The notes: generated from the letters alone by a model not told the origin. Positions 1 through 8,909 are shown, counted from the first letter of the stretch. The stretch: 64,000 nt of DNA from Enterococcus villorum (GCF_007990225.1 NZ_BJWF01000012.1:1-64000); one strand, 5' to 3'. Made by a program: numbers and translations.

Positions 1-330
1 GCTGGCTATGGAACACCGTGAATAAGGTTGTGAACAGCATGGTCTGCTTCAAGAGTTAAGAACGAAAATACGAAAATAGTTCCTCATATTTTTGGGCTTA
101 ATTTCGTAGAAGCAATGCTGTGAACACCGTAGATAAGGTTGTGAGAAGGCTGGTCTGCTTCAAGTAATAAGAACGAACAGAGAAAAATAGCTCCTCATAT
201 TTTGAAAAATTTCGACTTATTTCAAGAAGCTGATGTTTGAACACTGTAGATAAGATTGTGAATAGCATGATCTGCTTCAAGAATTAAGAACAAACTGTTG
301 AAAATAATTACTTGTATTTTGAAATTTACC
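1..330. repeat. Tandem copies of a structured intergenic repeat
   Basis: Three tandem units of about 115 bp start near 11, 122 and 239, each opening with a GAACACCGT-like motif followed by AAGGTTGTGA. In copy 1, ACAGCAT (34-40) and TGCTTC (45-50) can pair with GAAGCA (109-114) and ATGCTGT (115-121). In copy 2, GCTTC (157-161) and AATAAG (166-171) can pair with CTTATT (216-221) and GAAGC (226-230). The loop has a conserved ATAGCTCCTCATATTTT-like segment. The third copy has lost its right arm. Further copies lie at 39397-39650. No coding potential is apparent and the function is unknown. Confidence 0.8.
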
Positions 331-373
331 AATCTATTTTTAAAAATGATAAAATATTTCTCTTTATCAAACT

Positions 374-430
374 AAAAAAGCCATAAAATCGCGAAAATAA
401 ACTTATTACTTTCAGATTTTTTGGCTTTTT
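374..430 (-). terminator. Intrinsic terminator after dus
   Basis: Long A/T-rich inverted repeat (AAAAAGCCA..AAAATC against GATTTTTTGGCTTTTT) with a T run on the minus strand, about 60 bases after the dus stop codon. Confidence 0.75.
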
Positions 431-488
431 ATTTAAAACTAATTGTATTTATTAAAAAGTTACGCTTTCGATCAAGCAATCTAATGTA

Positions 489-1451
489 CTATACACGTTT
501 TTGGAAAGTATCTAAAAGAATTCTAACTTCATCCGTAGATTTAGTATTCATTAGTTGCACACGTAAATCGTTGGCACCTGGAAACCCTTTGACATAAATT
601 TTAAAAAAACGGTGAAGCCCAGTCATTGAACGAGGGATTTCCTTTGCATATTGGTCTTGAAGGTCCAATTGCAGGCGCAAAAGATCAAGTAATTCTTCTG
701 CTGAATGTTCTTGCGGTTCTTTTTCAAAAGCAAATGGATTTTTAAAAATGCCACGACCAATCATGATACCATCTACACCATATTTTTCTACTAATTCCAA
801 GCCTGTTTGACGGTCAGGAATATCGCCATTAATTGTCAGCAGTGTTTGTGGGGCAATTTTATCTCTTAAAGCCACAATCCGAGGAATTAAATCCCAATGC
901 GCTTTCACTTTACTCATTTCTTTCCTCGTACGTAAATGCACAGAAAGATTGGCGATATTTTGTCTTAAGAGATGACTCAACCAACCTTCTAATTCTTCTT
1001 TGTCAGTGTAACCAATTCTCGTTTTCACGCTGACTGGTAATCCCCCTGCTTTAGCCGCTTCAATTAATTCAGCCGCAACTTCTGGACGTAAAATCAAACC
1101 GCTCCCTTTTCCTCGTTCAGCAACATTTGGCACAGGACATCCCATGTTCAAATCAATGCCTTTAAATCCCATTTCAGCAAGCTCTATGCTCATTTTTCTA
1201 AAAAATTCGGGTTTATCTCCCCAAATATGAGCGACCATTGGCTGTTCATCTTCCGTAAACGTTAGGCGGCCTCTGACACTCTCTTTTCCATCAGGATGGC
1301 AGAAACTATCTGAGTTGGTAAACTCCGTAAAAAATACGTCCGGTCTTCCTGCTTTTTTCACTACATGTCGAAAAACAACATCCGTTACATCTTCCATCGG
1401 TGCTAATATAAAAAAGGGCTTTGGTAACTCTGCCCAAAAATTCTCTTTCAT
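489..1451 (-). CDS. dus: tRNA-dihydrouridine synthase
   Basis: A FMN-dependent enzyme that reduces uridine to dihydrouridine in the D-loop of tRNAs. The protein has the Dus TIM barrel: an N-terminal LAPMEDVTD motif, the NMGCPVPNV loop whose cysteine is the catalytic acid (around residue 105), SVKTRIGY, and [13 protein letters not shown] for phosphate and flavin binding. At about 320 residues it has the family's usual length. I chose the ATG at 1451 because GGAG lies 8 bases upstream; an in-frame GTG three codons earlier has no such site. It stands alone, ending before a strong terminator. Which Dus subfamily (A, B or C) it belongs to cannot be settled by eye. Confidence 0.93.
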   Translation of the reverse strand: MKENFWAELPKPFFILAPMEDVTDVVFRHVVKKAGRPDVFFTEFTNSDSFCHPDGKESVRGRLTFTEDEQPMVAHIWGDKPEFFRKMSIELAEMGFKGIDLNMGCPVPNVAERGKGSGLILRPEVAAELIEAAKAGGLPVSVKTRIGYTDKEELEGWLSHLLRQNIANLSVHLRTRKEMSKVKAHWDLIPRIVALRDKIAPQTLLTINGDIPDRQTGLELVEKYGVDGIMIGRGIFKNPFAFEKEPQEHSAEELLDLLRLQLDLQDQYAKEIPRSMTGLHRFFKIYVKGFPGANDLRVQLMNTKSTDEVRILLDTFQKRV

Positions 1452-1535
1452 GCAAGACACTCCATTTCATTGCAATTTATCAGTCCATCAAATTACTCAT
1501 TTTCTAAAAAAACAGGATCATTATACTAGTAAGAT

Positions 1536-1562
1536 ATAAAAGAAGCAAAATCCTCGCTTCAT
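1536..1562 (-). terminator. Terminator after GNAT gene
   Basis: GAAGC/GCTTC stem with a 9-base loop, followed by TTTTAT on the minus strand, a few bases after the stop of the acetyltransferase gene. Confidence 0.6.
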
Positions 1563-1566
1563 TCCT

Positions 1567-2088
1567 TTATTGCAACAATTTTTGATAAGCTAGTCGCTCA
1601 TTATCCACGTAATCATCCACATAAACAATACCACAGAATTTAAACCCGCAATGCGCCATGATCCGTTGCATACCACTATTCATTCTATGCGTATCTACTC
1701 TTATTTGCGTTATCCCTAATGTCTTTGTTTCTGCTTGCGCAAATTCAATTAAGCGATATGCTAGTTTTTGTCCTCGAAATGCTTTTGATAATGCGATACG
1801 ATGGATGGTTGTATACGGGTCCGCCTCTTCTTCCCATCTACCTTCAAAGATCTCTTGGTAATTTTTATCTGGTGTTTGTTGTAAAGCCAGTATTCCTGCC
1901 ACCTCTCCATCGACTAGAAGGACATAAGAAATCGCCTCTTCTATATCTTTTTCGATCGTTTCTATATTTGGATAACCATTTTGCCACTGTGGGCTACCTG
2001 TGGCTGCAAGTAAAGATTTGGCATCATCAATAATCTTCATAACAGCAGGAACATCTTCTTCTGTCGTTTTTTGAAACACAAGGGTCAT
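1567..2088 (-). CDS. GNAT family N-acetyltransferase
   Basis: A 173-residue protein of the GNAT acyl-CoA transferase fold, expected to move an acetyl group from acetyl-CoA to an amine. Visible features: an N-terminal beta-alpha segment (LVFQKTTEEDVPAVMKII), a central strand YVLLVDGEVAGILAL, motif A with IHRIALSKAFRGQKLAYRLI (acetyl-CoA pyrophosphate loop, with the usual Q/RxxGxG partly degenerate as RGQKLA), and a C-terminal CGFKFCGIVYVDD motif B region. RBS AAAAAGGAG precedes the ATG. It is a single-gene unit between terminators. The substrate is unknown; nothing nearby points to one. Confidence 0.85.
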   Translation of the reverse strand: MTLVFQKTTEEDVPAVMKIIDDAKSLLAATGSPQWQNGYPNIETIEKDIEEAISYVLLVDGEVAGILALQQTPDKNYQEIFEGRWEEEADPYTTIHRIALSKAFRGQKLAYRLIEFAQAETKTLGITQIRVDTHRMNSGMQRIMAHCGFKFCGIVYVDDYVDNERLAYQKLLQ

Positions 2089-2155
2089 GCTATTTACTCC
2101 TTTTTAATTTTCTATTTTATACAGTAAACAAGTTTATAGCAACAACAAATAAAAC

Positions 2156-2197
2156 TTAAAAAAAGAAACTAGGAAAAATAACCTTTTCCCAGTTTCT
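2156..2197 (-). terminator. Terminator after ABC-2 exporter operon
   Basis: Stem AGAAACT..AAA / TTT..AGTTTCT with a TTTTTTT run on the minus strand, about 30 bases downstream of the permease stop codon. Confidence 0.75.
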
Positions 2198-2230
2198 TCT
2201 CCATAAAATGATTTTATCTTATGCAACCAA

Positions 2231-3001
2231 TTAACTTCTCAATCCACGTCCTTTATTGATCAAATACCAACAAGCAGAATATAAGACAACAATAAATAAG
2301 ATTAAAATAGCAATTGAAACCATAATGGGTACATCCGTTGTTCCAAGAAAGCCATACCGAAACCCAGAGATCATATATACAATTGGATTGACTTTTGAAA
2401 CAGCTTGCCAAACAGGGGGTAACATCGAAATAGAATAAAAAACACCACCCAGATAAGTCAATGGTTGTAAGACAAACGTCGGCACGATTGACACGTCATC
2501 ATAGGATTGAGCAAAAATACCATTAATCAAACCTGCTAAAGAAAATAAAATAGCAGTCATCAATAAGGTAATAATAACCATTCCCCATGAATACACATGT
2601 AAAGGTACAAAAAATAAGGAAATCATAGTAACTAACGCACCAACAAGTACACTACGCCCTAGCCCACCAATCACAAATCCCCAGATAATCACGTGAGTAG
2701 GTACGGGGGCAACTAAAATCTCTTCAATATTTTTCTGGAATTTCTGCGAGAAAAAAGAAGAAGAAACATTCGAATAAGAGCTAGTGATCGCTGACATCAT
2801 AATTAACCCTGGAACGATAAATTCCATATAAGAAAATCCACCCATATCACCAATCCGTCCACCGATCATTTTTCCAAAGATTACAAAATATAGCGATGTT
2901 GTAATAACCGGCGGAACTAATGTTTGAACCCAAATGCGCAAATAACGATTCGTTTCTTTGATCGCTAAACTTTTTAAAGCGGTAAAATAAAGACTAAACA
3001 T
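2231..3001 (-). CDS. ABC-2 type exporter permease
   Basis: The membrane half of an ABC-2 exporter. About 256 residues with six hydrophobic segments and the ABC-2 signature region near the fifth helix (LTYLGGVFYSISMLPPVW followed by NPIVYMISGFRYGFLG), which is typical of the drug/lipopolysaccharide exporter type (YadH-like). The start at 3001 is chosen because GGAGGG lies 5 bases upstream; it overlaps the end of the ATPase gene by 8 bases, so the two are translationally coupled. A longer start at 3022 would lack that site. It pairs with the ATPase encoded immediately upstream; the transported compound cannot be read from the sequence. Confidence 0.9.
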   Translation of the reverse strand: MFSLYFTALKSLAIKETNRYLRIWVQTLVPPVITTSLYFVIFGKMIGGRIGDMGGFSYMEFIVPGLIMMSAITSSYSNVSSSFFSQKFQKNIEEILVAPVPTHVIIWGFVIGGLGRSVLVGALVTMISLFFVPLHVYSWGMVIITLLMTAILFSLAGLINGIFAQSYDDVSIVPTFVLQPLTYLGGVFYSISMLPPVWQAVSKVNPIVYMISGFRYGFLGTTDVPIMVSIAILILFIVVLYSACWYLINKGRGLRS

Positions 3002-3929
3002 TTTTTCCCTCCACATGACCATTTTCTTCTGTAATTTTCAAGAATAATTCTTCCAAACGATTGGATTTATTTCGCATCGAAAGTACTTTTACACCTTGTT
3101 CACTTAATTGATCAAATATGCCATTCACCCCTTGGTTGCGTTCGACTTCCACCGCAAGTGTCCGCTCATCTTCAAACAAATAATTGTATCCTTGAATAAG
3201 TGGTTTCTGGTCATAAGGAGCCAAATCAAAAATAAATGTTTCAAATTGCAGTTTTGAAAGTAATGATTTCATACTCGTATTTTCAATCAATTCTCCTGAT
3301 TGGATAATCCCAATATTTCGACAAAGCATTTCCGCCTCTTCTAAATAGTGAGTGGTTAAAATGATGGTTGTGCCTTTTTCGTTTAATTCACGTAGAAATT
3401 CCCACATTTCTCGTCTTAATTCAATATCCACGCCCGCTGTCGGTTCATCTAAAATCAACAGCTTAGGTTCATGCATCAATGCTCTAGCAATCATTAACCG
3501 CCTTTTCATTCCACCAGAGAGCATGCGGGCACGAACATTTCTCTTTTCCCAAAGATTGGATTGCTTTAGGTATTTTTCACTGCGTTTTAACGCCTCCTGA
3601 CGTGAGACACCATAATAGCCTGCTTGGTTCACTACAATTTGTTGAACCGTTTCAAAAGGGTTAAAATTAAATTCTTGTGGCACCAAGCCAATTTGTTGTT
3701 TCGCACGAACCAAGTCAGTATCAAGGTCATAGCCAAAAACTTTCACTTCACCAGAAGTTTTATTTACAAGCGAAGTGATAATACCAATAGTCGTGGATTT
3801 TCCAGCACCGTTTGGGCCAAGAAGCGCATAAAAATCACCTTCTGCTACTGTTAAATCAATCCCTCGCAACGCTTCAACTCCCGTTGCATATACTTTTTTT
3901 AAATTTTTTATTTCAAGAGCCTGTGTCAT
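2994..3929 (-). CDS. ABC transporter ATP-binding protein
   Basis: ATPase subunit of the exporter whose permease follows with an 8-base overlap. 311 residues: Walker A GPNGAGKST (residues about 39-47), Q-loop near LVPQEFNF, signature LSGGMKRRL (about 138-146), Walker B LLILDEPTAGVD, and switch histidine TTHYLEEAE. The roughly 90-residue C-terminal extension is usual for YadG/CcmA/DrrA-type exporters of lipids or drugs. RBS AAGGAG precedes the ATG by a slightly long spacer. The two-gene operon ends at a terminator near 2156-2197. Substrate unknown. Confidence 0.93.
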   Translation of the reverse strand: MTQALEIKNLKKVYATGVEALRGIDLTVAEGDFYALLGPNGAGKSTTIGIITSLVNKTSGEVKVFGYDLDTDLVRAKQQIGLVPQEFNFNPFETVQQIVVNQAGYYGVSRQEALKRSEKYLKQSNLWEKRNVRARMLSGGMKRRLMIARALMHEPKLLILDEPTAGVDIELRREMWEFLRELNEKGTTIILTTHYLEEAEMLCRNIGIIQSGELIENTSMKSLLSKLQFETFIFDLAPYDQKPLIQGYNYLFEDERTLAVEVERNQGVNGIFDQLSEQGVKVLSMRNKSNRLEELFLKITEENGHVEGKNV

Positions 3930-4132
3930 TGGTTTAACAATCTCCTTTTTATCTAATTCACAATTTTCTATTGTACCACGGAATGGGCAGATTGAACGAA
4001 GAAAAGAACTAAAAAACGTTGCTTAAAAGAAAATAATGACCACTATTGCTGTTCATCGATTTAATTGTAGAAATTCACCTCTTTTAATCCAATTTAACCA
4101 AAACAAAAGATAAAATAATAGCGCATAAACTT

Positions 4133-4172
4133 TAAAAGCCACAAGATTTCAATTAATCTTGCGACTCTTTTT
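4133..4172 (-). terminator. Terminator after MutS-like gene
   Basis: CAAGATT/AATCTTG stem extended by GCC/GaC and A/T pairs; the minus-strand 3' side runs into TTTTAAAG. It starts 5 bases after the stop codon. Confidence 0.7.
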
Positions 4173-4176
4173 ACGG

Positions 4177-5826
4177 CTATTCAAACACACGCCATGTTCG
4201 ATTCTGATCAAAAAACGTTGCTTCTTCCTTTGCATTTTCCACTAATTTATCGGGATAATCCAATACTTTTAACAATGCAATCGCATTTCTAGTTGTTGCT
4301 GGTCCTTCTTTCAACTGAAAATCAAAACTAATCCCTTTTTCTGGTGTGACTTGTTCTTCAAAATGAACATTGTCACATTCATTTTTTAGAATCTCTGTCA
4401 GTTCAATATCATGTGTTGCCACAAATGCCAACGAAGGATAATCCGACAACCATTTCACTACCGAAGCAGAAGAAGCAATTCGCTCAATCGTATTGGTTCC
4501 CTTTAAGATTTCATCAACAAAACAATAACAATGTTCTTTTGTTGCCACTTTATCCAATAATCGTTTGATTGATTTGATTTCTGAAACAAAATAGCTATCC
4601 CCTTCGAATAGATCATCTTCGATTGCCATGGAAGTCAAAACATGTCCATGTTCTAATGTAAACTTTTCAGCTAAAACAGTTTGAATACTTTGCGCTAAAA
4701 TACAGTTAATCGCAATGCTTTTTACATAAGTTGATTTCCCTGAAGCATTCGATCCCGTGACTAAGGTATTGTTCTGCCATTCCACCGGATTGACCACTGC
4801 TTCTGATAATAGCGGATGGTAACAATCTTTTGCAACGACACCTCCACTGACAAACTCGGGTTGGCAAGTAATCGGCATATATGTTCGATAATTCAGCACC
4901 GCTGCCGCAACTTCCAGTTCTCCTAATAGTTCCCAGACCTTCATTGCTTCATTTGTCTTCTTTTCTAATTTATTAATAACAAAATGGTAAGAAATAAACG
5001 GAAGCATAAACATCATATTCAAGTAATCAAATATAATTTCTGCCTCTGATCCACTTTTTACTCGAAAAGAAAAACCAAATTTAGGGATATCCTTTAATGG
5101 CTTTATGTTTTTTTGTAATTCAGCTTGTAATGGAGATTGGATTTTTGCCAATTGATTCGCCGTTGAAATGGTTGAAACCAAATAACCCATACTATTGAGC
5201 TCTGTCTCTAACGTCTGTTTTTTTACTTGATAATAAATCGCATTAAAGACTAAACTGCCTATCGCTAAATAAAAACCAAAAACTTGTCCTACTAAAAAAA
5301 GAATAAGTCCAAAAATTGGTAATAATCCTAGTAAGGTAAATAAACCGATATGCCCAACTTTTTTGCTTTGACCATCCGCTAGGTATTGTTTCGTAAAATT
5401 CCCATCTTTTTTACCAAATCGAGCAAACTGATATTGGATCCTTTCACGTACCGCTGGTTGTTCCTTATAAAAAGCAATCAGCTGCTCCAAGCGTTGATCC
5501 TTAACAAAATCAAAGCTACGTAATCGTTGATACAAAGCTTCCGATCCAATGCTAGAATATGTTAAATTGATTCCTTCAAACACTTCGAACATATCCAAAT
5601 CATACCAAGTCAAATCATCCACTTCACTCTGCCAAGAACGAAACTTTTTTTCTGTCAACCAAGCTTCTTTTAAACTTTCCTCTTTATCAAAACGAGGTTG
5701 ATAAGGCAACTTCCCCCATTTCTTGCGAACCTCTTCTTTTAATTTGTGTCGTGAATTTATTTCCAAACCAATCAGTAAAATAATGACCCCAAGAATCATT
5801 ACGGCAATAAATTTTTTTTGATCCAT
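4177..5826 (-). CDS. Membrane-anchored MutS-family ATPase
   Basis: A 549-residue MutS-related protein unlike true mismatch-repair MutS. It has an N-terminal membrane helix (FIAVMILGVIILLIGLE), a lever/core-like region, a second hydrophobic patch (about residues 155-205, two helices), and a C-terminal MutS V ATPase domain: Walker A LVTGSNASGKSTYVK, SIAINCILAQ, the ED-containing SMAIEDDLFEGDSYFVSE segment, Walker B CFVDEILKGT, and ATHDIEL. No mismatch-recognition domain (Phe-X-Glu) and no Smr domain are visible. The family is widespread in Firmicutes with no firm function. It stands alone, with its own terminator. ATPase activity is well supported by the motifs; a DNA repair role is not. Confidence 0.85.
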   Translation of the reverse strand: MDQKKFIAVMILGVIILLIGLEINSRHKLKEEVRKKWGKLPYQPRFDKEESLKEAWLTEKKFRSWQSEVDDLTWYDLDMFEVFEGINLTYSSIGSEALYQRLRSFDFVKDQRLEQLIAFYKEQPAVRERIQYQFARFGKKDGNFTKQYLADGQSKKVGHIGLFTLLGLLPIFGLILFLVGQVFGFYLAIGSLVFNAIYYQVKKQTLETELNSMGYLVSTISTANQLAKIQSPLQAELQKNIKPLKDIPKFGFSFRVKSGSEAEIIFDYLNMMFMLPFISYHFVINKLEKKTNEAMKVWELLGELEVAAAVLNYRTYMPITCQPEFVSGGVVAKDCYHPLLSEAVVNPVEWQNNTLVTGSNASGKSTYVKSIAINCILAQSIQTVLAEKFTLEHGHVLTSMAIEDDLFEGDSYFVSEIKSIKRLLDKVATKEHCYCFVDEILKGTNTIERIASSASVVKWLSDYPSLAFVATHDIELTEILKNECDNVHFEEQVTPEKGISFDFQLKEGPATTRNAIALLKVLDYPDKLVENAKEEATFFDQNRTWRVFE

Positions 5827-5966
5827 GCTTTTCTCCTATCTAACGTTGTTTGCTTAAGTATAGCATTGAAAGAAAGAGAACAAGAGCGGTTATTGATAGA
5901 TAACTGAAAAAATATATTCGCGTTTCAAGGGATAGTTTAAACGTAATGGAAATACAAATTTTTTAG

Positions 5967-6128
5967 TTATCTGTCCTTCAGTTTTTCTAAGATTAGTTCA
6001 ATGTCTTTTCTTAATTGTTCTATTTGACGTTGCGTATCTTCATTATTTTTTTGAAGTATTTTTAAAGCATAAAGACAAAAGACTAAAAATAATCCTAAAA
6101 GTATCATACTATATATGGGTATAAACAA
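5967..6128 (-). CDS. Small single-pass membrane protein of bacteriocin-like operon
   Basis: A short gene immediately after the thioredoxin-like gene. The TTG at 6128 directly follows the previous stop codon, and GGAGG lies 8 bases upstream within the end of that gene, giving 53 residues. An internal ATG at 6107 would give 46 residues but has no ribosome binding site. The protein has one N-terminal membrane helix (LLGLFLVFCLYALKIL) then a charged helix with heptad-like spacing (QIEQLRKDIELILEKL). Its tight coupling to the thioredoxin-like and secreted-precursor genes suggests an accessory or immunity-type role in the same system. It resembles no family I recognise. Confidence 0.65.
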   Translation of the reverse strand: MFIPIYSMILLGLFLVFCLYALKILQKNNEDTQRQIEQLRKDIELILEKLKDR

Positions 6129-6590
6129 CTATGCATCCTCCTCAAAGGTGTTTTTATTATTTTCTAAAAATTCAGAAATAGCTTTTTCAGTATAAACACC
6201 ATCTAATCTGGCAACAATCTTACCTTTAGAGATGATCAATAACGAAGGTATCACAGCTAAATTGAGTTTTTCTGCTAGTGCTTCTAAGCTTTTCTCGTCT
6301 TTATTTCGAGCTACATCAGTTCTATAATAATTGGCTTTTACACCCACATTTTTTAACACATTTCGAAGTGTAGGTTCGAACTCTTGGCATTGAACACAAG
6401 TCGGTCTACCCACATATAATAAGAATGTATCTGAATTTTCAAGCTTTAATTTTAACATCTCTGTCTTTATCTCAGGTAAAGTATTATTCATCCCAAATCC
6501 ATCTGTTTTAAAAAAAATCAATAAGAATAATACTCCAAAGAGACACAGCCATGATATAACTATGCTATTATTTTTAACAAACTTTTTCAC
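6129..6590 (-). CDS. Membrane-anchored thioredoxin-like protein
   Basis: A 153-residue protein with an N-terminal signal anchor (VISWLCLFGVLFLLIFF) and a thioredoxin fold outside the membrane: the CxxC redox motif is in GRPTCVQCQEFEP (around residues 62-74), and the cis-proline segment is AVIPSLLII. This is the layout of bacteriocin-transport accessory proteins (PedC/BrcD type), which act on disulfides of exported peptides. It starts about 20 bases after the cysteine-rich precursor gene and is followed without gap by a small membrane protein, so the three form an operon. Most likely job: forming or isomerising disulfides in the neighbouring precursor's six-cysteine tail. That link is inference. 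Confidence 0.75.
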   Translation of the reverse strand: MKKFVKNNSIVISWLCLFGVLFLLIFFKTDGFGMNNTLPEIKTEMLKLKLENSDTFLLYVGRPTCVQCQEFEPTLRNVLKNVGVKANYYRTDVARNKDEKSLEALAEKLNLAVIPSLLIISKGKIVARLDGVYTEKAISEFLENNKNTFEEDA

Positions 6591-6608
6591 ATCTTATCAA
6601 TCCCACAT

Positions 6609-7430
6609 TCAAAGTTTAAAACAAGCTACTACAGAGCTCATTGTTCCAGTACCTAAAGCTACAAAACCACCAACACATGCAGCACAAATAACTGGGATAG
6701 CTGGGCATGAACCAACACAAGCTCCTGCAATTACTGTCGCAACATACTTGCTAATACCAAGAACAACAACAAGACAAGCAACTTTATTAGCAAATCCTCT
6801 ACTCTGAGGTAACAAAGCTCCCTGTTTTTGTACATTCTTCATATCCTTTTTAATTTGTTCGTTAGATAAAAAATCTTCATTAAGTAAATTAGATTTCATC
6901 AATTTTCCGTTTGCATAAGTTTCAATTTGGGTCTTATTGTTCAATCCCTGGCTAATAATAGTTTCTTGATATCCTTCATTTTTCCCACTACAACTATAAG
7001 TAACCGTCAAATTGCTAAATAAATTATAGCCATCACCTACTATGGGAACTGTAATCATATAAAAATCCTCTGAATTTTGTGTAACTTGTAACACTTTTGC
7101 GCTTGTCAAATCTAACGAGCTTTCGGGTACATGAAAAACAATATTCCTATTGCGAAGCTCACTTTGAAATCTTGTCTTGATTTCACTATTTTCTGTTGTA
7201 CTTACTAATTTTGTAGTTTCCATAATATCAGACATTTTTTCAAGCGTTTCTAATTCTTCGTCCGTAAAGTCTGAGATTAGTTTTGCATTTGTTACCCTAG
7301 AAAAAACTACTTCATTTGCAGAGACACTTAAAACTGGGATAAATGAACTACCTAATATCAATAACAGTGCAAAAATTGTTCCAAACTTTATTACAGTTAT
7401 CTTACGTAAATTTTTTACTAAGTATGACAT
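6609..7430 (-). CDS. Secreted precursor with cysteine-rich hydrophobic C-terminus (bacteriocin-like)
   Basis: A 273-residue exported protein. Residues 1-38 form a signal peptide ending VLSVSANE. A polar middle region (about 40-205) carries no motif I recognise. The last 60 residues, after PQSRGFANK, are hydrophobic, glycine-rich and hold six cysteines (ACL, GACVGSCP, VICAACVGG, VACFKL). A long exported N-terminal part joined to a compact cysteine-rich C-terminal peptide is the layout of halocin C8-like precursors, in which the tail is the bacteriocin and the N-terminal part gives immunity. AAAGGAAGAG precedes the ATG. The downstream CxxC protein supports disulfide maturation. The functional call is inference; a structural surface protein is the alternative. 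Confidence 0.55.
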   Translation of the reverse strand: MSYLVKNLRKITVIKFGTIFALLLILGSSFIPVLSVSANEVVFSRVTNAKLISDFTDEELETLEKMSDIMETTKLVSTTENSEIKTRFQSELRNRNIVFHVPESSLDLTSAKVLQVTQNSEDFYMITVPIVGDGYNLFSNLTVTYSCSGKNEGYQETIISQGLNNKTQIETYANGKLMKSNLLNEDFLSNEQIKKDMKNVQKQGALLPQSRGFANKVACLVVVLGISKYVATVIAGACVGSCPAIPVICAACVGGFVALGTGTMSSVVACFKL

Positions 7431-7696
7431 CTAAACTCTTCCTTTATCTTTTACAATCCAATTAATTTTTTTATTAAGTGATACTTTAGTTACATCCTCC
7501 TTTCATCTCTAGAAAAAATGAACAAGCGAAAATCTCTTCACCACCCCACTGTCAATCTATTACTGATTTTTAACATTAAATGCACACCTTCCATGTTTTT
7601 ATTTTAACTACTATGTTATTATGATGAAAAATACAAATTATTTTTTATTTTGTGTGTAATTCATGCATCGTAATTATAAAAGAACGGAGTGTTAAT

Positions 7697-8592
7697 ATGG
7701 ATATCTGGGAATTGCTCAAGAAATTACGTATTGATAGAGGGATTTCTAAAAAAAATTAGCTTATAATATAACTACAAGAGATACATTATCTAGATATTAA
7801 AATGGAAAAAACAGTATACCTTTCGTTATTTTATTGAGATTACTCGATAGATTAAATATAACTATGGACGAATTTATCCTATATTTAGAAGTTGATAGCG
7901 TACGAGATAAAAATAAAAAGATAAAGAAATTTATTAGTGATGTTAAAGAGAATAAAGGTTCCCGAAAGTACACTTCAGAAATACTTAGAAGAAAAGCATA
8001 TACTACGCAAAACATCGTTGATATCCGTAATTATTTACTAATAAAAACTTTTGATTGGTATGCTCTGCCCAGAGAGAAACGTAAGCTGAACAAAAATGAT
8101 AGAAAATATCTAGATCACTTTGCCAATTATTTAGAAAAAGTAAATGAATGGGGAAGGTTTGAAATGATCAGTTTTAGCTCATTACTATTTCTTTTCAATA
8201 CAAACTATATTTCCCAGAGACTTAAAGAAATCGAAAAAAAAATTTCAAAATACAGCGACTTTGAAATTTTTCATTCAATATTATCCAGTCTTTATAATAA
8301 TGCTTTTCTTTTAATGTTAGAACGTAAAAATATTCGCTTCTCTAAACAATACTTACAAAAACTTGAAACTATTCAACATAGATCATTATTTGCAAAAAAT
8401 ACTCAGATATCTGTTCAATTTTATAAAGCACTAATCTTTTATATAGAAAAAAATAACAAAGATGGACGAAAACGAATGATTGAAATTTTTCAAGGTCTAG
8501 AATTATTAGAGCTAAATAGTTTAATCAATGAATTTAAATGTGATTTAATAAAATTCGAAAAGCTTTATTCTATTCCACCGATTTTTGAGTAA
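7697..8592 (+). pseudogene. Broken Rgg/MutR-type transcriptional regulator
   Basis: The reading frame opens at 7697 (GGAGTG 7 bases upstream) with an Rgg-like helix-turn-helix start (MDIWELLKKLRIDRGISKK) but hits TAG after 20 codons. One missing base in the A8 run near 7748-7755 would restore LAYNITTRDTLSRY, after which a single in-frame TAA stands where the family usually has a codon before NGKNSIPF. From 7834 to 8592 the frame is open for 252 residues of helical Rgg C-terminal domain (peptide-sensing, TPR-like). A TTG at 7834 could give a protein lacking the DNA-binding domain. It lies divergent from the bacteriocin-like operon, where such regulators normally act, so that operon may be unregulated or silent. 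Confidence 0.75.
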
Positions 8593-8783
8593 ATATATCA
8601 CTCTATAATGAAATAGGCCATTCAAGCTGGAGAACAAACGACACTTCGCACAAATTCTTTTCACTTACACTAGTAGAAATATGTCGGTATACATAGATTA
8701 ACTTAACCACCACATCCATTCAGTTAAAGACCAAAGTAAATACTTTATAAATAACATATATCATAAACCGAGTTATAATTTTT

Positions 8784-8909
8784 AGTAAGCTTGTATGTGA
8801 GAGTGGCACAACCATAGAACCAATTTCTAGAGCGCTTACTCATTCTGATACAAAAGCTACCGCAGTTTATGTGAACACACTAAACATTGTTGATCTTATC
8901 CTCTTATGA
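8784..8909 (+). pseudogene. Tyrosine recombinase C-terminal remnant
   Basis: An open stretch of 41 codons ending in TGA reads like the end of a phage-type integrase: IEPISRALTHSDTKATAVYV matches the usual ISRxLGHSDxKTTxxYL motif that carries a box II histidine and the catalytic tyrosine (here VYVNT). There is no start codon or upstream catalytic domain, so this is a fragment. It lies just before a second copy of the rpsI 3' end and terminator, where the integrase of an rpsI-targeting element would be expected. Short length makes the call moderate. Confidence 0.55.

Noticed and set aside
1-330. Tandem repeats suggestive of a CRISPR array
   Set aside because: Units are about 115 bp, diverged from each other, internally paired, and lack uniform 30-40 bp spacers; no cas genes are nearby.
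4177-5826. MutS mismatch repair gene
   Set aside because: Only the ATPase region matches; the mismatch-binding domain is absent and membrane helices are present.
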